Source: Flavobacteriaceae bacterium
GTDB taxonomy: Bacteria > Bacteroidota > Bacteroidia > Flavobacteriales > Flavobacteriaceae
Direction: 5' to 3'
Assembly (NCBI GenBank): GCA_002694465.1
Contig: NZMG01000056.1
Coordinates: 1 to 36,012, forward strand
DNA: 36,012 nucleotides
The translations under genes were made by a program, and so were the position numbers. Shown one piece after another: positions 23,564 through 32,382 of this stretch. Under the pieces are notes generated by a model, which was not told where the DNA came from, ran no database searches, and saw nothing but the letters and a program-made list of their open reading frames with translations. The stretch's first letter is position 1. The number at the start of each line of letters is the position of its first letter.

Positions 23564-25990
23564 TTAGGAGTTTTTCTTGAAAACGTTTTTGATGTTGTTG
23601 TAATCAATAAAATAGACTACCCGAAGTGAGAAAACGTGCTCTATGGGCTGTTCGAAAAGCCTTTCAATACTTTCAAAATAGGTTGCAGAAGACTCTGCAT
23701 TTGAATTAAATAAAGAATTCCGGTAAAGCGCTGTTAATTGACTTCCAGGAGCAAATTGCCAAGTATAGCGAAAATCTAAATTCCAAGTATTAAAATTGAT
23801 ATTAGGGTCGCTAATATCGGTTGTTAAAATATTGTCTTCTGTGGAAAGCGTACCATCTTCTTGGAGCACAAATAAAGGGTTGTCATAAGTCACGGTGGCC
23901 CAATAATTTCGAAAAGAAAGTGATAGTGCATGAAAGGGATTAAAATTATAGCTTCCAGAAATGCTATTTGTTACAGTTTTTTGATCTCGTTCTCCAAAGA
24001 TAATATCATCATCAAGATTTGTGACAAATCCCCGCCCCCCGCCGCCACCTTGATAATTGATACTATAGCTTAAGGAAAATTTATCTGTAAAACGCATTCT
24101 TGGTTCTGCTCCAATCCAATAATAGAATAAATCTCTTTCTGGGTCAAATTGAGTTGCAAAACCTGCATTAACGAAACTAGCTAGGCGTTTAGCATAATTG
24201 GTTCCCATATAGGTAGAAACATTCATTTCGTTTTGAAAAGTAAAAAAGTAGCCTTCGCGTCTAGGTTCAAAATAGTCGTGTTGTTTTCCTATTTTGTAAT
24301 TAACATTCATCCCGTATTCCCAAAGTTTTGTAGATTGAGTATAAATGTCTAAACCTACTTCATTACCAGTATATTTACTAGGTTTAAATAGCGACTCGTA
24401 TTGAGCCCATATATACACATTAATGTTGTTAAACGTTTCTGTAGGTTCAAAAATTCGATAGGATCCGAAGGCATGAAAATTGTTATAATTATTTCTGAAT
24501 AAAACCCCTAAGTCGTTAATATTATATTTGGTGTCTGCGGTTACATTTTCAATACCATAGCGATATTTTCCACTTACTTTTTCTACCTCAAGAGATGTAC
24601 TGAAACCAGTTTGATTATCTTCAGGAAGATTCAAATTACTCATCTTTACAGCGCCATCAACATTCCATTTATTTGCTTTGTCTGTAATATCGAATAACGC
24701 AGCTGTCACATTACCATCTCTAAATCCACCGTTTCGAATAACACTTGTGTTAATTAAACTAACAGAAGAGTTTTTATTGAATTGCTGATCCACAACCATT
24801 ATATTATAGTTGGTAAAAGGTTCCACAACTTCTTCGCGTATTTCTCCCGTATTAATATTTTTAATTTTTGCGGATGTCTTTTCGGTAATAGCGTTAAAAA
24901 AACCAATTCCAAGCCCTTTTTTTGTACGACCAGAAACTTTTACCGCATTCAACACTTTCACTTTATTAGGTTGACCAATTAATTCTTCATTATCCTCATC
25001 AATTTCAGGGTAACTTGACGGGGGACCACCAATTCTACGTGAATAGAATAGATTTCCTTTACTAAAAAGATCAACACCTTCGGTAAAAAACTGTCGTTGC
25101 TCAGAAAAGGTTTGTTCAAACGGGCCTAAATTAAGCTGTACATTGTCAAACCCAGCCTGACTAAAGTCTGGAATTAAAGTAGCATCTAGTGTAAAGTTCT
25201 CTGTAAGTCCGTATTTTACATCCATCCCCAAACTATAATCGTCTGTTGTTTCGCCGTCAAAAGTGCGAATTAATGTCGATGCAAAGGGATAAAAACTCAA
25301 TCGAGTAGGAGGAGAGATATTTTCAATTCCGTTAAGAACGCCATGATACAGACCAATATTCCCTTTGGTTCTATCGATGGGATTCCAAGAATATTGAGAA
25401 TTATCGGTTCTAAACCTTCTATGAAACTGTAATCCCCAGGTTTGTATTTCTTGATTTGCAAATCGTAAATTTGCATAAGGAATTTTCATTTCAACAATCC
25501 AACCATCTTCTACAATTTGTACACTACTATCCCAAACACCATTCCATCCAAAATCCTCTCCGTTGCTTGGGTTGGCAATAGCATCTGCCTGAGTTCCTGA
25601 GCTAAAAACGAAAAATTCAGTATCGTTTTGTGCATCATTATTTGGATTTAAAACAACGCCAAAAAAATCTGATTGCCCAAAGTTATCCCTACTGGTAAAC
25701 TGCTTCATTATGTCACCTGGATTGTCGTACAAATAGGCTCCTACATAAATAGCATTGTCATCATATACCATTTTTACAATGCTTTTTTGATGTTTTTTTT
25801 CGGCAAGACCCATTTCAGGTCTAAACTGCGTAAAATCTTTGGCTTCCTCTGCATTTTGCCAAGCGTCGTCATCTAGGATACCATCTATTCTTGGAGCATT
25901 TGTTGTTCGATTTATGGTAAGTGATTTTTTTTCTTGAGATAGTGTAAAAAATGAGATGCAAAGGGTGATGATTAGAATCGTAAATTTCAT
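23564..25990 (-). CDS. DUF5916 outer-membrane protein with CBM9-like domain
   Basis: An 808-residue exported protein. A signal peptide (residues 1-18, ending FTLSQ) is followed by a carbohydrate-binding family 9-like domain (about residues 25-215) with APRIDGILDDDAWQNAEEAK, DNAIYVGAYLYD and EMKIPYANLRF. The C-terminal 550 residues alternate hydrophobic and polar strands and end in an aromatic-rich strand before a short tail, which suggests an outer-membrane beta-barrel, as known for DUF5916 proteins. Function is uncertain; carbohydrate or cell-surface roles are often proposed. It appears monocistronic, with no clear partner nearby. Confidence 0.9.
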   Translation of the reverse strand: MKFTILIITLCISFFTLSQEKKSLTINRTTNAPRIDGILDDDAWQNAEEAKDFTQFRPEMGLAEKKHQKSIVKMVYDDNAIYVGAYLYDNPGDIMKQFTSRDNFGQSDFFGVVLNPNNDAQNDTEFFVFSSGTQADAIANPSNGEDFGWNGVWDSSVQIVEDGWIVEMKIPYANLRFANQEIQTWGLQFHRRFRTDNSQYSWNPIDRTKGNIGLYHGVLNGIENISPPTRLSFYPFASTLIRTFDGETTDDYSLGMDVKYGLTENFTLDATLIPDFSQAGFDNVQLNLGPFEQTFSEQRQFFTEGVDLFSKGNLFYSRRIGGPPSSYPEIDEDNEELIGQPNKVKVLNAVKVSGRTKKGLGIGFFNAITEKTSAKIKNINTGEIREEVVEPFTNYNIMVVDQQFNKNSSVSLINTSVIRNGGFRDGNVTAALFDITDKANKWNVDGAVKMSNLNLPEDNQTGFSTSLEVEKVSGKYRYGIENVTADTKYNINDLGVLFRNNYNNFHAFGSYRIFEPTETFNNINVYIWAQYESLFKPSKYTGNEVGLDIYTQSTKLWEYGMNVNYKIGKQHDYFEPRREGYFFTFQNEMNVSTYMGTNYAKRLASFVNAGFATQFDPERDLFYYWIGAEPRMRFTDKFSLSYSINYQGGGGGRGFVTNLDDDIIFGERDQKTVTNSISGSYNFNPFHALSLSFRNYWATVTYDNPLFVLQEDGTLSTEDNILTTDISDPNINFNTWNLDFRYTWQFAPGSQLTALYRNSLFNSNAESSATYFESIERLFEQPIEHVFSLRVVYFIDYNNIKNVFKKNS

Positions 25991-26114
25991 TGATTGATGA
26001 TTTTGTTTAATAAAGACATGCTTTATTTTAAATTGTTACAAGCCCATAATAGGTTTGTACCGGATTGATTTGCAAAATCACTTCATTAGACAGTTGGAGT
26101 GATTGGTTAGTTGA

Positions 26115-26125
26115 TTGTTAAACAA
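26115..26125. promoter_or_regulatory. possible operator palindrome in the folE upstream region
   Basis: TTGTTAAACAA is a perfect 11-base palindrome around a central A, with a related TTGTTTACTAACG about 30 bases further on. The divergent gap 25991-26249 holds no ORF, and these are its only notable sites. No regulator is nearby, so this is a weak call. Confidence 0.25.
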
Positions 26126-26249
26126 AACTAAGTTTATCTAATAGTATTGTTTACTAACGAAAAGTTAAAATGGGTTATTGCTGTCGATTTAGTAAAATTT
26201 AATCGCCATATTGAGCATTAAAAGATTGCAAAAATATAATTTGAAACAC

Positions 26250-26849
26250 ATGGGATCCTATAAATATTTTGAAGAGTACAATGAAAGTGTAACGGATGAT
26301 TTAAAAAACAACTTTTCTGAAATTTTAAAAGGAATAGGAGAAGATGTGGATAGGGAGGGTATTTTAAAAACACCGGAAAGAGCTGCCAAAGCGATGCAAT
26401 TTCTAACTTCTGGACATTGTCAAGATCCAGCCGAAATACTTCGCGGCGCTATGTTTGCCGAAAGTTACAACGATATGGTAATTGTAAAAGACATAGAACT
26501 TTATTCTCTTTGTGAACACCATATTTTACCATTCTTTGGAAAGGCACATATCGCCTACATACCCAATGGATATATAGTTGGTTTAAGCAAAATACCGAGG
26601 GTAGTGGATGTTTTTGCCCGTAGATTACAAGTACAGGAACGTTTAACGCATGACATACTAGAGTGTATCAATAATACGTTAAAACCAAAAGGAGTTGCGG
26701 TAGTAATAGAGGCTTCGCATATGTGTATGATGATGCGTGGCGTACAAAAGCAGAATAGCGTTACCACAACCTCTGGTTTTAGAGGACAATTTGAAAAGAT
26801 TGAAACACGAAATGAATTTCTAAAATTAATAGGAACAGAACTATCCTAA
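26250..26849 (+). CDS. folE: GTP cyclohydrolase I
   Basis: A 199-residue enzyme converting GTP to 7,8-dihydroneopterin triphosphate, the first step of folate and pterin synthesis. Diagnostic segments are [17 protein letters not shown], the zinc-site [20 protein letters not shown] with catalytic His residues, [20 protein letters not shown], and [16 protein letters not shown] with the second zinc Cys. Full family length. I chose the ATG at 26250 giving [12 protein letters not shown]; an upstream TTG 13 codons earlier would add residues not typical of the family. It is followed by a 102-residue membrane protein gene 46 bases downstream, probably on the same transcript. Confidence 0.97.
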   Translation: MGSYKYFEEYNESVTDDLKNNFSEILKGIGEDVDREGILKTPERAAKAMQFLTSGHCQDPAEILRGAMFAESYNDMVIVKDIELYSLCEHHILPFFGKAHIAYIPNGYIVGLSKIPRVVDVFARRLQVQERLTHDILECINNTLKPKGVAVVIEASHMCMMMRGVQKQNSVTTTSGFRGQFEKIETRNEFLKLIGTELS

Positions 26850-26895
26850 TTTTGGCATGTTTATTGCGTTATTATAATCAATTAAATTATTGAAA

Positions 26896-27204
26896 ATGAA
26901 AAATACCAAATTCAAATTACTTAGAAAAAGTATCTTATATGATCTCGTTGGTATGGCTACAATGTTTATACCAGTAGTGGGTCCCTTTCTGGACCTAATT
27001 TGGGCGCCTATTGCTGCTAAAAAAATGAGTGATATGTATGAAGGCACTACTGGTAAAATTGCTGCAGCAGTAGTCTTTATTGAAGAGATTTTACCCTTCG
27101 ACTTTATCCCCACATTTACTTTAATGTGGTTATATACCTATGTTTTTTCTAATGAAAAACAACAAACAACGCCGCAAACCATTGAGGTTAAGGTAAACGA
27201 ATAA
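26896..27204 (+). CDS. small membrane protein of unknown function
   Basis: A 102-residue protein starting at ATG 26896 (a TTG two codons earlier is unlikely). A basic N-terminus (KNTKFKLLRKSILYDL) is followed by a hydrophobic hairpin (about residues 18-40, with MFIPVVGPFLDLIWAPIAAK), a second hydrophobic stretch (about 53-85, with VFIEEILPFDFIPTFTLMW) and a polar tail. It is probably an integral inner-membrane protein with two or three helices. I do not recognise a named domain. It lies downstream of folE and just before a strong bidirectional terminator. Confidence 0.8.
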   Translation: MKNTKFKLLRKSILYDLVGMATMFIPVVGPFLDLIWAPIAAKKMSDMYEGTTGKIAAAVVFIEEILPFDFIPTFTLMWLYTYVFSNEKQQTTPQTIEVKVNE

Positions 27205-27231
27205 AAAAAAGCCCCAATTGGGGCTTTTTTT
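27203..27231. terminator. bidirectional Rho-independent terminator
   Basis: AAAAAAAAGCCCC and GGGGCTTTTTTT around AATT form a nearly perfect palindrome with A/T runs on both sides. It serves both the folE transcript (+) and the TonB receptor transcript (-), whose stop codon overlaps its right end. Confidence 0.92.
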
Positions 27232-29440
27232 AAAGGGTAAAACCTAAATTAAAATTAATACTCCTTCCCGGATTAAGAATATGGTCTGCTTTTAGCCTAG
27301 ATAAATGATTGATATAACTTTCATTAGTAATATTGGTGGCAGATAAACCCCAGTTAAATTTAATATTATTCCATTTTACAATAGCGCCAAAACCAAGACT
27401 TAATAAGTTATAGCCTTTTGTTGTAGTTTCAAATTCACTTGTATTATTCTGCGAAAAAATATTCTCAAGCGTAATAAAACCATAAGGAGACTTAAAAAAG
27501 CCTTTATTATTCAATTCAACTCTAATGGTATTGTTTAAAGTGTTAGCAGGGATAAGGGGTAAATATCCACCATCATTTAGTTTCCCGATAACTGTTTCAA
27601 AACTACTTTCCCAATGTAACCAATCAAGAGGATGTGGGTGTAAATGAAATCCGATTTCACCTCCAAATAATTTTGCGCCATTTTGAACATAATTAAAAAC
27701 AGGATCATCTTCAATAAAATCGTCTGTGGGGTTAATATAGATATAATTGTTTATGGAGTTGTAGAATCCATTGGCAAAAGCTTCAAAATGTTCACTGCGA
27801 TATTCGAAGGCTAAATCTGTTTGGAAGCTTTGTTCGTTATTTAAATCAGAGTTTCCAATTTCATATCTACCAGTTCCTTCGTGGACCCCGTTTGATGTTA
27901 GTTCAGCTAGATTAGGTGCTCTAAAACCACTTGCCAAATTAAGTCGCCCAGTAAATGTCTCTGAAAAATTATATTTACCTCCTAAAGCTGCATTAAAACT
28001 GGTGTAATCTTTATCTATAGAAGGTATAAAATCTTCGTCTTGAGAGTTTCGGGCATCTTCTGTTTTTATTTTTCTAGTGTCTAGTCGAAGTCCGCCTTGT
28101 AAGTCCCAATTTTCTAGATGCAAATGCGTGGTTGTGTAAATTCCAACATCTGTCTTTTTTGCATTTGGGATTAAAATCTCTTCCCCAAAATTTTTGTTAT
28201 CTTGAATCATTCCTTGCACCCCTACAATTGTAGTAAATTGACCCCATTCCGGAAGGTTGTATTTCACATCATAAGTAAATGTTTTTAGTTTTAATCTTAG
28301 TGCGGCTTCGTTAACAGATTCCTCAAATTCCCTACGATCATTAAAGAGATAACCCGTTTTAATATCCAGACTTGAGTTGTTAAAAAACAAAGAGTTGTCT
28401 AAGCTTAGTATGTGATTATCAATTTCCTGAAAGGGGAGTAGTAACTCCTTTGACGAATTTTGAATACCAATTTCTTCTGGGATTCCAATATTAGAGCGAT
28501 TATAATTATAACGAAGGGTCGACTTTAGATTTTTATCCTGAAACCGAACCCCCGTTTTTACATCATATTCATTATAGCGCGTATTTGTTACTCGATAGTT
28601 ATTTCCTGTTTCATAATCTGAAAATGATGAACGACTTCCTCTCACTAGAAACTTCAGTTTATCTCCTGAAGTTTTAACGCCAAAACTACTGTTAAATCCT
28701 TCTGTGTTGGAAAAGTAGGTTCCTAATCCATTTATTTCAGTTTCATTTACCGAAGTAAATCCTTCAGGGTTTAAATAAAGCACTCCCCCAATAGCATCAC
28801 TCCCATAGAGTAATGAGGCGGGACCTTTTATAACTTCTACACTTTCAATTCCATTGCCACTAATTCCTAGTCCGTGTTCATCTCCAAATTGTTGATTCTC
28901 AAGTCGAACCCCTTGTGTATAGGTAAGGACTCTATTGCTGCTCAATCCGCGTATTACAGGTTTGCCAATACCATTACCAGTGCTTACCGTAGATACTCCT
29001 GCCATATTTGAAATACCTTGCGAAAGGTTTACCGCGCCATTTTTGGTAAGTTGATCTGTGGTGATTCGTTCCACTTTCATAACATTTTCACTTTGTAGTT
29101 TATGAAAGGGAGTAGAAATGATAACTTCCTCCATTTCCACAGCGCTTTCTTTTAAAATAATATTTTTAGTAATAGGTTCATTTTTTACAAAACTTAGTTT
29201 AAACGATAAAGTCTCGTATCCCAATGCGGATATAATCATGGAATAGCTTCCATTCGGGATTTGGGTAATGATATATTTTCCAAGTTCATCACTTACGGCT
29301 CCTTTTTCAATTTGAGGTAGATAAACAGTGGCTAAAATGGGTTGATTGTTTTCATCCATAATACTACCCTCCAAGGTAGCTTGAGAAAAAGTAAATTGGT
29401 ATATAAATAACAGGCCAAAAAGGCTATATATTTTTTTCAT
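27230..29440 (-). CDS. TonB-dependent outer-membrane receptor, likely metal-related
   Basis: A 736-residue receptor. Signal peptide residues 1-19, then a carboxypeptidase-regulatory-like beta-sandwich (about 22-100, ATLEGSIMDENNQPILATV). The plug domain (about 108-220) contains KPVIRGLSSNRVLTYTQGVR, VEVIKGPASLLYGSDAIGG and LYLNP. The remaining 500 residues form the 22-stranded barrel, with FRAPNLAELTSNGVHEGTGR near 500. That segment and a His-rich loop (FHLHPHPLDWLHW) resemble ZnuD-type zinc receptors, but heme or another metal cannot be ruled out. It is the last gene of a run 30544-27230 that includes a His/Cys-rich small protein directly upstream. Confidence 0.93.
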   Translation of the reverse strand: MKKIYSLFGLLFIYQFTFSQATLEGSIMDENNQPILATVYLPQIEKGAVSDELGKYIITQIPNGSYSMIISALGYETLSFKLSFVKNEPITKNIILKESAVEMEEVIISTPFHKLQSENVMKVERITTDQLTKNGAVNLSQGISNMAGVSTVSTGNGIGKPVIRGLSSNRVLTYTQGVRLENQQFGDEHGLGISGNGIESVEVIKGPASLLYGSDAIGGVLYLNPEGFTSVNETEINGLGTYFSNTEGFNSSFGVKTSGDKLKFLVRGSRSSFSDYETGNNYRVTNTRYNEYDVKTGVRFQDKNLKSTLRYNYNRSNIGIPEEIGIQNSSKELLLPFQEIDNHILSLDNSLFFNNSSLDIKTGYLFNDRREFEESVNEAALRLKLKTFTYDVKYNLPEWGQFTTIVGVQGMIQDNKNFGEEILIPNAKKTDVGIYTTTHLHLENWDLQGGLRLDTRKIKTEDARNSQDEDFIPSIDKDYTSFNAALGGKYNFSETFTGRLNLASGFRAPNLAELTSNGVHEGTGRYEIGNSDLNNEQSFQTDLAFEYRSEHFEAFANGFYNSINNYIYINPTDDFIEDDPVFNYVQNGAKLFGGEIGFHLHPHPLDWLHWESSFETVIGKLNDGGYLPLIPANTLNNTIRVELNNKGFFKSPYGFITLENIFSQNNTSEFETTTKGYNLLSLGFGAIVKWNNIKFNWGLSATNITNESYINHLSRLKADHILNPGRSINFNLGFTL

Positions 29441-29488
29441 ATAGTATTAATTTTAAAAAAGTTAAAGTAGTTTATTTAATCTAAAAAA

Positions 29489-29821
29489 TTAAGATATATG
29501 AGGAGGTCCTCTTAGGCGATAATGAGAAGAATATTGATTTAGATAAAGACTAACATAATGATTAATCCTTTCGGTAAAGATGATTTTTTTTGAAAAATCT
29601 GGATATTCAAATAACTGGAAAGAAAAAGTATTTAAATGAAAATTTTGGATTGAACAATCCGATTCTTTTTCATGAAAATGAGTCGTAGTATCACCACAAG
29701 AGATGTGCTTATGATTCTCAAATAAGTGCGTGAATTGTATTGCGGAAGGCAATAGCAACGTAAGGCATAGCACAAATGTTATGACAAAGGACAGACTTGT
29801 ATGTTTTTTTAATAAAATCAT
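29489..29821 (-). CDS. His/Cys-rich exported small protein beside the TonB receptor
   Basis: A 110-residue protein with an N-terminal hydrophobic segment (about residues 9-28), probably a signal anchor or signal peptide. A cluster of metal-type ligands follows within about 35 residues: THLFENHKHISCG, THFHEKESDCS and NFH. The C-terminus is SHYRLRGPPHIS. Such His/Cys-rich short proteins next to TonB receptors occur in Flavobacteriaceae, and I infer a periplasmic metal-binding partner, perhaps for zinc or copper. It overlaps the upstream gene by the four bases ATGA, implying coupled translation, and lies 48 bases before the receptor start. Family not named with confidence. Confidence 0.8.
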   Translation of the reverse strand: MILLKKHTSLSFVITFVLCLTLLLPSAIQFTHLFENHKHISCGDTTTHFHEKESDCSIQNFHLNTFSFQLFEYPDFSKKIIFTERINHYVSLYLNQYSSHYRLRGPPHIS

Positions 29822-30141
29822 TTCATTAAAAATCCTAATCCTAAACGTCGTAACATTTTTAATACAAATTGCTTAAAAAAAGTATACTCTCCAAAAAGCC
29901 ATCCAAAAATAAGCAACAATATCTTGTAAATAGGTAAAATGATGATAATTCTAATGGGCCAATAAATAAATGGGTTCCATTCTTTTGTAATGCCTAAGAC
30001 TTCTGTTAAAGGTCCTGCAAACTTTGCCGATGTTGTCCCAGTTATTGCAAATACAGTAAAAATGACAAATACTCGCCAGTTTGTATCAACACCCCATCTA
30101 GTTTTTAGTCGCTTTATAAAATTAGTTTCTTCTCCTGCCAC
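29818..30141 (-). CDS. DUF6787-like small membrane protein
   Basis: A protein of about 107 residues if it starts at GTG 30141; the true start is uncertain because no ATG gives a convincing N-terminus. The farther ATG at 30216 would add 25 residues overlapping the upstream gene. It opens with a basic stretch (IKRLKTRWGVDTNWRVFVIF), followed by two hydrophobic segments with NPFIYWPIRIIIILPIYKI and GWLFGEYTFFKQF, which matches the DUF6787 layout as I recall it. It is an inner-membrane protein of unknown role. It overlaps both neighbours, so it belongs to the operon ending with the TonB receptor. Confidence 0.7.
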   Translation of the reverse strand: MAGEETNFIKRLKTRWGVDTNWRVFVIFTVFAITGTTSAKFAGPLTEVLGITKEWNPFIYWPIRIIIILPIYKILLLIFGWLFGEYTFFKQFVLKMLRRLGLGFLMK

Positions 30142-30544
30142 CAATAAAATTTTGCTTGTATTGTCGTTGAAAATAAATAAAGTAATTGTAGAGCATATAA
30201 TTAACTTCATATCCATAATCTACTCCCATCCTATAATTAATTTCCTGTTGATAGAGTAGCGGATCAAATTGTTGAGGATTCTGGACTCTGTAATTATATT
30301 GTTGTACAAACTGCTGATTTCTAGACTCTAAAAAACTTTGCCCATAATATCCCCTTGGTGGTTGGGTTGCTAACCAATTATTGAAGCCAGGCTCAATAAT
30401 CATAATTTCATATTCCAGCGAATCATTTTTAATTTTAATTGTATCGTTAGAAATTTTATTGGAATCACTATCACCATTGGAATAGGTGCTTTTACAACTA
30501 GCAAAAGCAATAATCGTTACTAGTATAATTATTACGTGTTTCAT
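30122..30544 (-). CDS. predicted lipoprotein, DUF6146-like
   Basis: A 140-residue protein. I chose the ATG at 30544, giving a lipoprotein signal peptide MKHVIIILVTIIAFASC whose lipobox Cys17 is the predicted anchor; a Met six codons upstream would blur this. Middle: EYEIMIIEPGFNNWLATQP then PRGYYGQSFLESRNQQFV. The second half is rich in Tyr, Gln and Asn (NYRVQNPQQFDPLLYQQEIN), matching a family labelled DUF6146 as I recall. Function unknown. Its last bases overlap the next gene, placing it first in the presumed metal-uptake operon. Confidence 0.8.
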   Translation of the reverse strand: MKHVIIILVTIIAFASCKSTYSNGDSDSNKISNDTIKIKNDSLEYEIMIIEPGFNNWLATQPPRGYYGQSFLESRNQQFVQQYNYRVQNPQQFDPLLYQQEINYRMGVDYGYEVNYMLYNYFIYFQRQYKQNFIGGRRRN

Positions 30545-30610
30545 AGCAGTGTATTTTATCAAAATTACAAAATTACTGTTGCTATCTTGTTAACTTTAAC
30601 GGTGTTTAAC

Positions 30611-30638
30611 AAAAAAAATGCCCTTAAAAAGGGCATTT
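30611..30638 (-). terminator. Rho-independent terminator of the DUF937 gene
   Basis: On the minus strand AAATGCCC and GGGCATTT form an 8-bp stem with a 7-base loop, then a T-run of about eight. It lies 18 bases after the DUF937 stop and upstream of the DUF6146-like gene. Confidence 0.88.
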
Positions 30639-30655
30639 AGATTCGTTGTAGATAA

Positions 30656-31297
30656 CTATCTTCTTCCAAATAGTCCTCCAAGTAAACCTCCAAGTCCACT
30701 TTTCTTTTTACCACTATTAAATACCATACCAGCTAAATCATCTACAATACTGCCATCATTATCACCGTCTAGAATAGATTCAATTAAACTTTGCTGTTTT
30801 TGTTGCTTTTTTCCACCGCCTAATAATCCACCTAAAAGACCTCCAAGTGCATCTGGGGATTGAACATTTTGCTGCTGTTTTTGTTTACCTAGATATCCTA
30901 AAATAAGTGGTGCTGCAATTTGTAGAATATTCATTACCGATTGAGAGTCCATTCCAGATTTTTGGGACAACGCATTTGCCACATTTCCTTGAGATCCACC
31001 TAAAACGTGACCAAGAATTCCCATTCCATCTTGCTTTACTTCTTCATTTACACCTCCTCCAAAAAGGCCTCCTAAATTATCTAAGATACTCCCATCGTGT
31101 TTACTATTTAAGGCACCTAACAAGCCTGCCGCACCCTCTGGAGTAGAAGCATTTCTTTTCATTGCTCCCATTAACAAGGGTAGTGCCATTTGAAGCACAG
31201 AAGCTGTTTTGTCGGCTGGTTGCTTAGTTTCTTGGCTTACACCCATCACTATTTGGCGTCCTGCTTCACTATTTAATAAATCTAGAATTCCTGACAT
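30656..31297 (-). CDS. DUF937-domain protein
   Basis: A 213-residue soluble protein. Its N-terminal region (MSGILDLLNSEAGRQIV, then QMALPLLMGAMKRN) and later QIAAPLILGYLGKQ follow the DUF937/YidB-like pattern of amphipathic helices with Gly-rich loops (GGLLGGLLGGG, GGLFGGG). The C-terminus is Lys/Gly-rich (KKSGLGGLLGGLFGRR). The role of this family is unknown. It has its own terminator. It lies 123 bases downstream of the serA gene, so it may be a separate unit or the tail of that operon. Confidence 0.88.
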   Translation of the reverse strand: MSGILDLLNSEAGRQIVMGVSQETKQPADKTASVLQMALPLLMGAMKRNASTPEGAAGLLGALNSKHDGSILDNLGGLFGGGVNEEVKQDGMGILGHVLGGSQGNVANALSQKSGMDSQSVMNILQIAAPLILGYLGKQKQQQNVQSPDALGGLLGGLLGGGKKQQKQQSLIESILDGDNDGSIVDDLAGMVFNSGKKKSGLGGLLGGLFGRR

Positions 31298-31419
31298 TTG
31301 TAAGTTATTTTAATGTTTGGTTTAAAAGTAGTAAATAAAGCCAAGGTAAAGTATGCCCTTTATTTACGTTTTCGTTGAATTTCATTCTTTTAAGGTTAAA
31401 AAGAATTAATCATAATTGA

Positions 31420-32373
31420 CTAGGCCTTCGATATCGAAATAATTTGTTCAGCAAGCTCTTCTCCAATTCTATCTTGTGCTTCTAATGTAGCAGCACCAAT
31501 ATGAGGACTTAATGAAATTTTTGTATTCATTAAAATCTTAATTTCTGGGGTAGGCTCATTTTCAAAAACGTCTAGTGCAGCAAAAGATAATTTTTTATTT
31601 TCCAAAGCTTCAATTAAAGCCACTTCGTCAATAACACCTCCACGAGCAGCGTTTATAAGTGCCGCACCATTCTTCATTTGAGAAATTTCGGAAGCTCCAA
31701 TAACATACTCCTTTTGTGCAGGAACATGAAGAGAAATAAAATCACTTTCTTTCAATAAACTCTCTAACGACTGAGTTTTAAATGAAAAATTTACTTTTTG
31801 TCCGTCATAGAAAGCTAAGGAAATAGCAGCGTTTTCCACAAAGCTATCACTATAAATTACTTTCATTCCACAGCCAAGAGCAATTTTTGCCACTTCACGA
31901 CCAATTCGACCAAAACCAACAATCCCCATGGTTTTTCCACGAAGCTCTTTTCCTTTGGCATAACTTTTCTTTAGCTCTCCAAACTTGGTATCACCTTCTA
32001 AAGGCATGTTTCGATTGCTATCAAATAAGAATCGAACTCCTCCAAAGAGATGTGCAAAAACCAATTCGGCTACAGATGCAGAGGAGGCTGCAGGTGTGTT
32101 AATAACATGCAATCCTTTTTGCCTTGCGTATTCCACATCAATATTGTCCATTCCAACGCCTCCACGACCAATAATTTTAATGCTTGGGCAGGCATCAATA
32201 ATATCTTTCCTCACCTTAGTGGCACTGCGAACTAAGATGACATTAATTTGATGTTCGTTGATGTAATTAATTAATTGCTCTTGAGCTACTTTTGTAGTTA
32301 TTACCTCTATACCAGCCGCTTCTAAAGCGTCGATCCCCGTCTGAGAGATCCCGTCGTTTGCTAATACTTTCAT
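31420..32373 (-). CDS. serA: D-3-phosphoglycerate dehydrogenase-like 2-hydroxyacid dehydrogenase
   Basis: A 317-residue NAD-dependent D-2-hydroxyacid dehydrogenase, most likely the first enzyme of serine synthesis. NAD-binding GFGRIG lies in TMGIVGFGRIGREVAK near residue 150, and IGRGGVGMDNIDVEYARQKG near 90 is a typical early segment. The catalytic Arg is in NAARGGVIDE, the Glu in FENEPTPE, and the His in SPHIGAATLEAQ. There is no C-terminal ACT regulatory domain, so serine feedback is probably absent or different from the long enzymes. It starts nine bases after the serC stop on the same strand, which supports the pathway call. Confidence 0.93.
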   Translation of the reverse strand: MKVLANDGISQTGIDALEAAGIEVITTKVAQEQLINYINEHQINVILVRSATKVRKDIIDACPSIKIIGRGGVGMDNIDVEYARQKGLHVINTPAASSASVAELVFAHLFGGVRFLFDSNRNMPLEGDTKFGELKKSYAKGKELRGKTMGIVGFGRIGREVAKIALGCGMKVIYSDSFVENAAISLAFYDGQKVNFSFKTQSLESLLKESDFISLHVPAQKEYVIGASEISQMKNGAALINAARGGVIDEVALIEALENKKLSFAALDVFENEPTPEIKILMNTKISLSPHIGAATLEAQDRIGEELAEQIISISKA

Positions 32374-32382
32374 TCTTACTAA

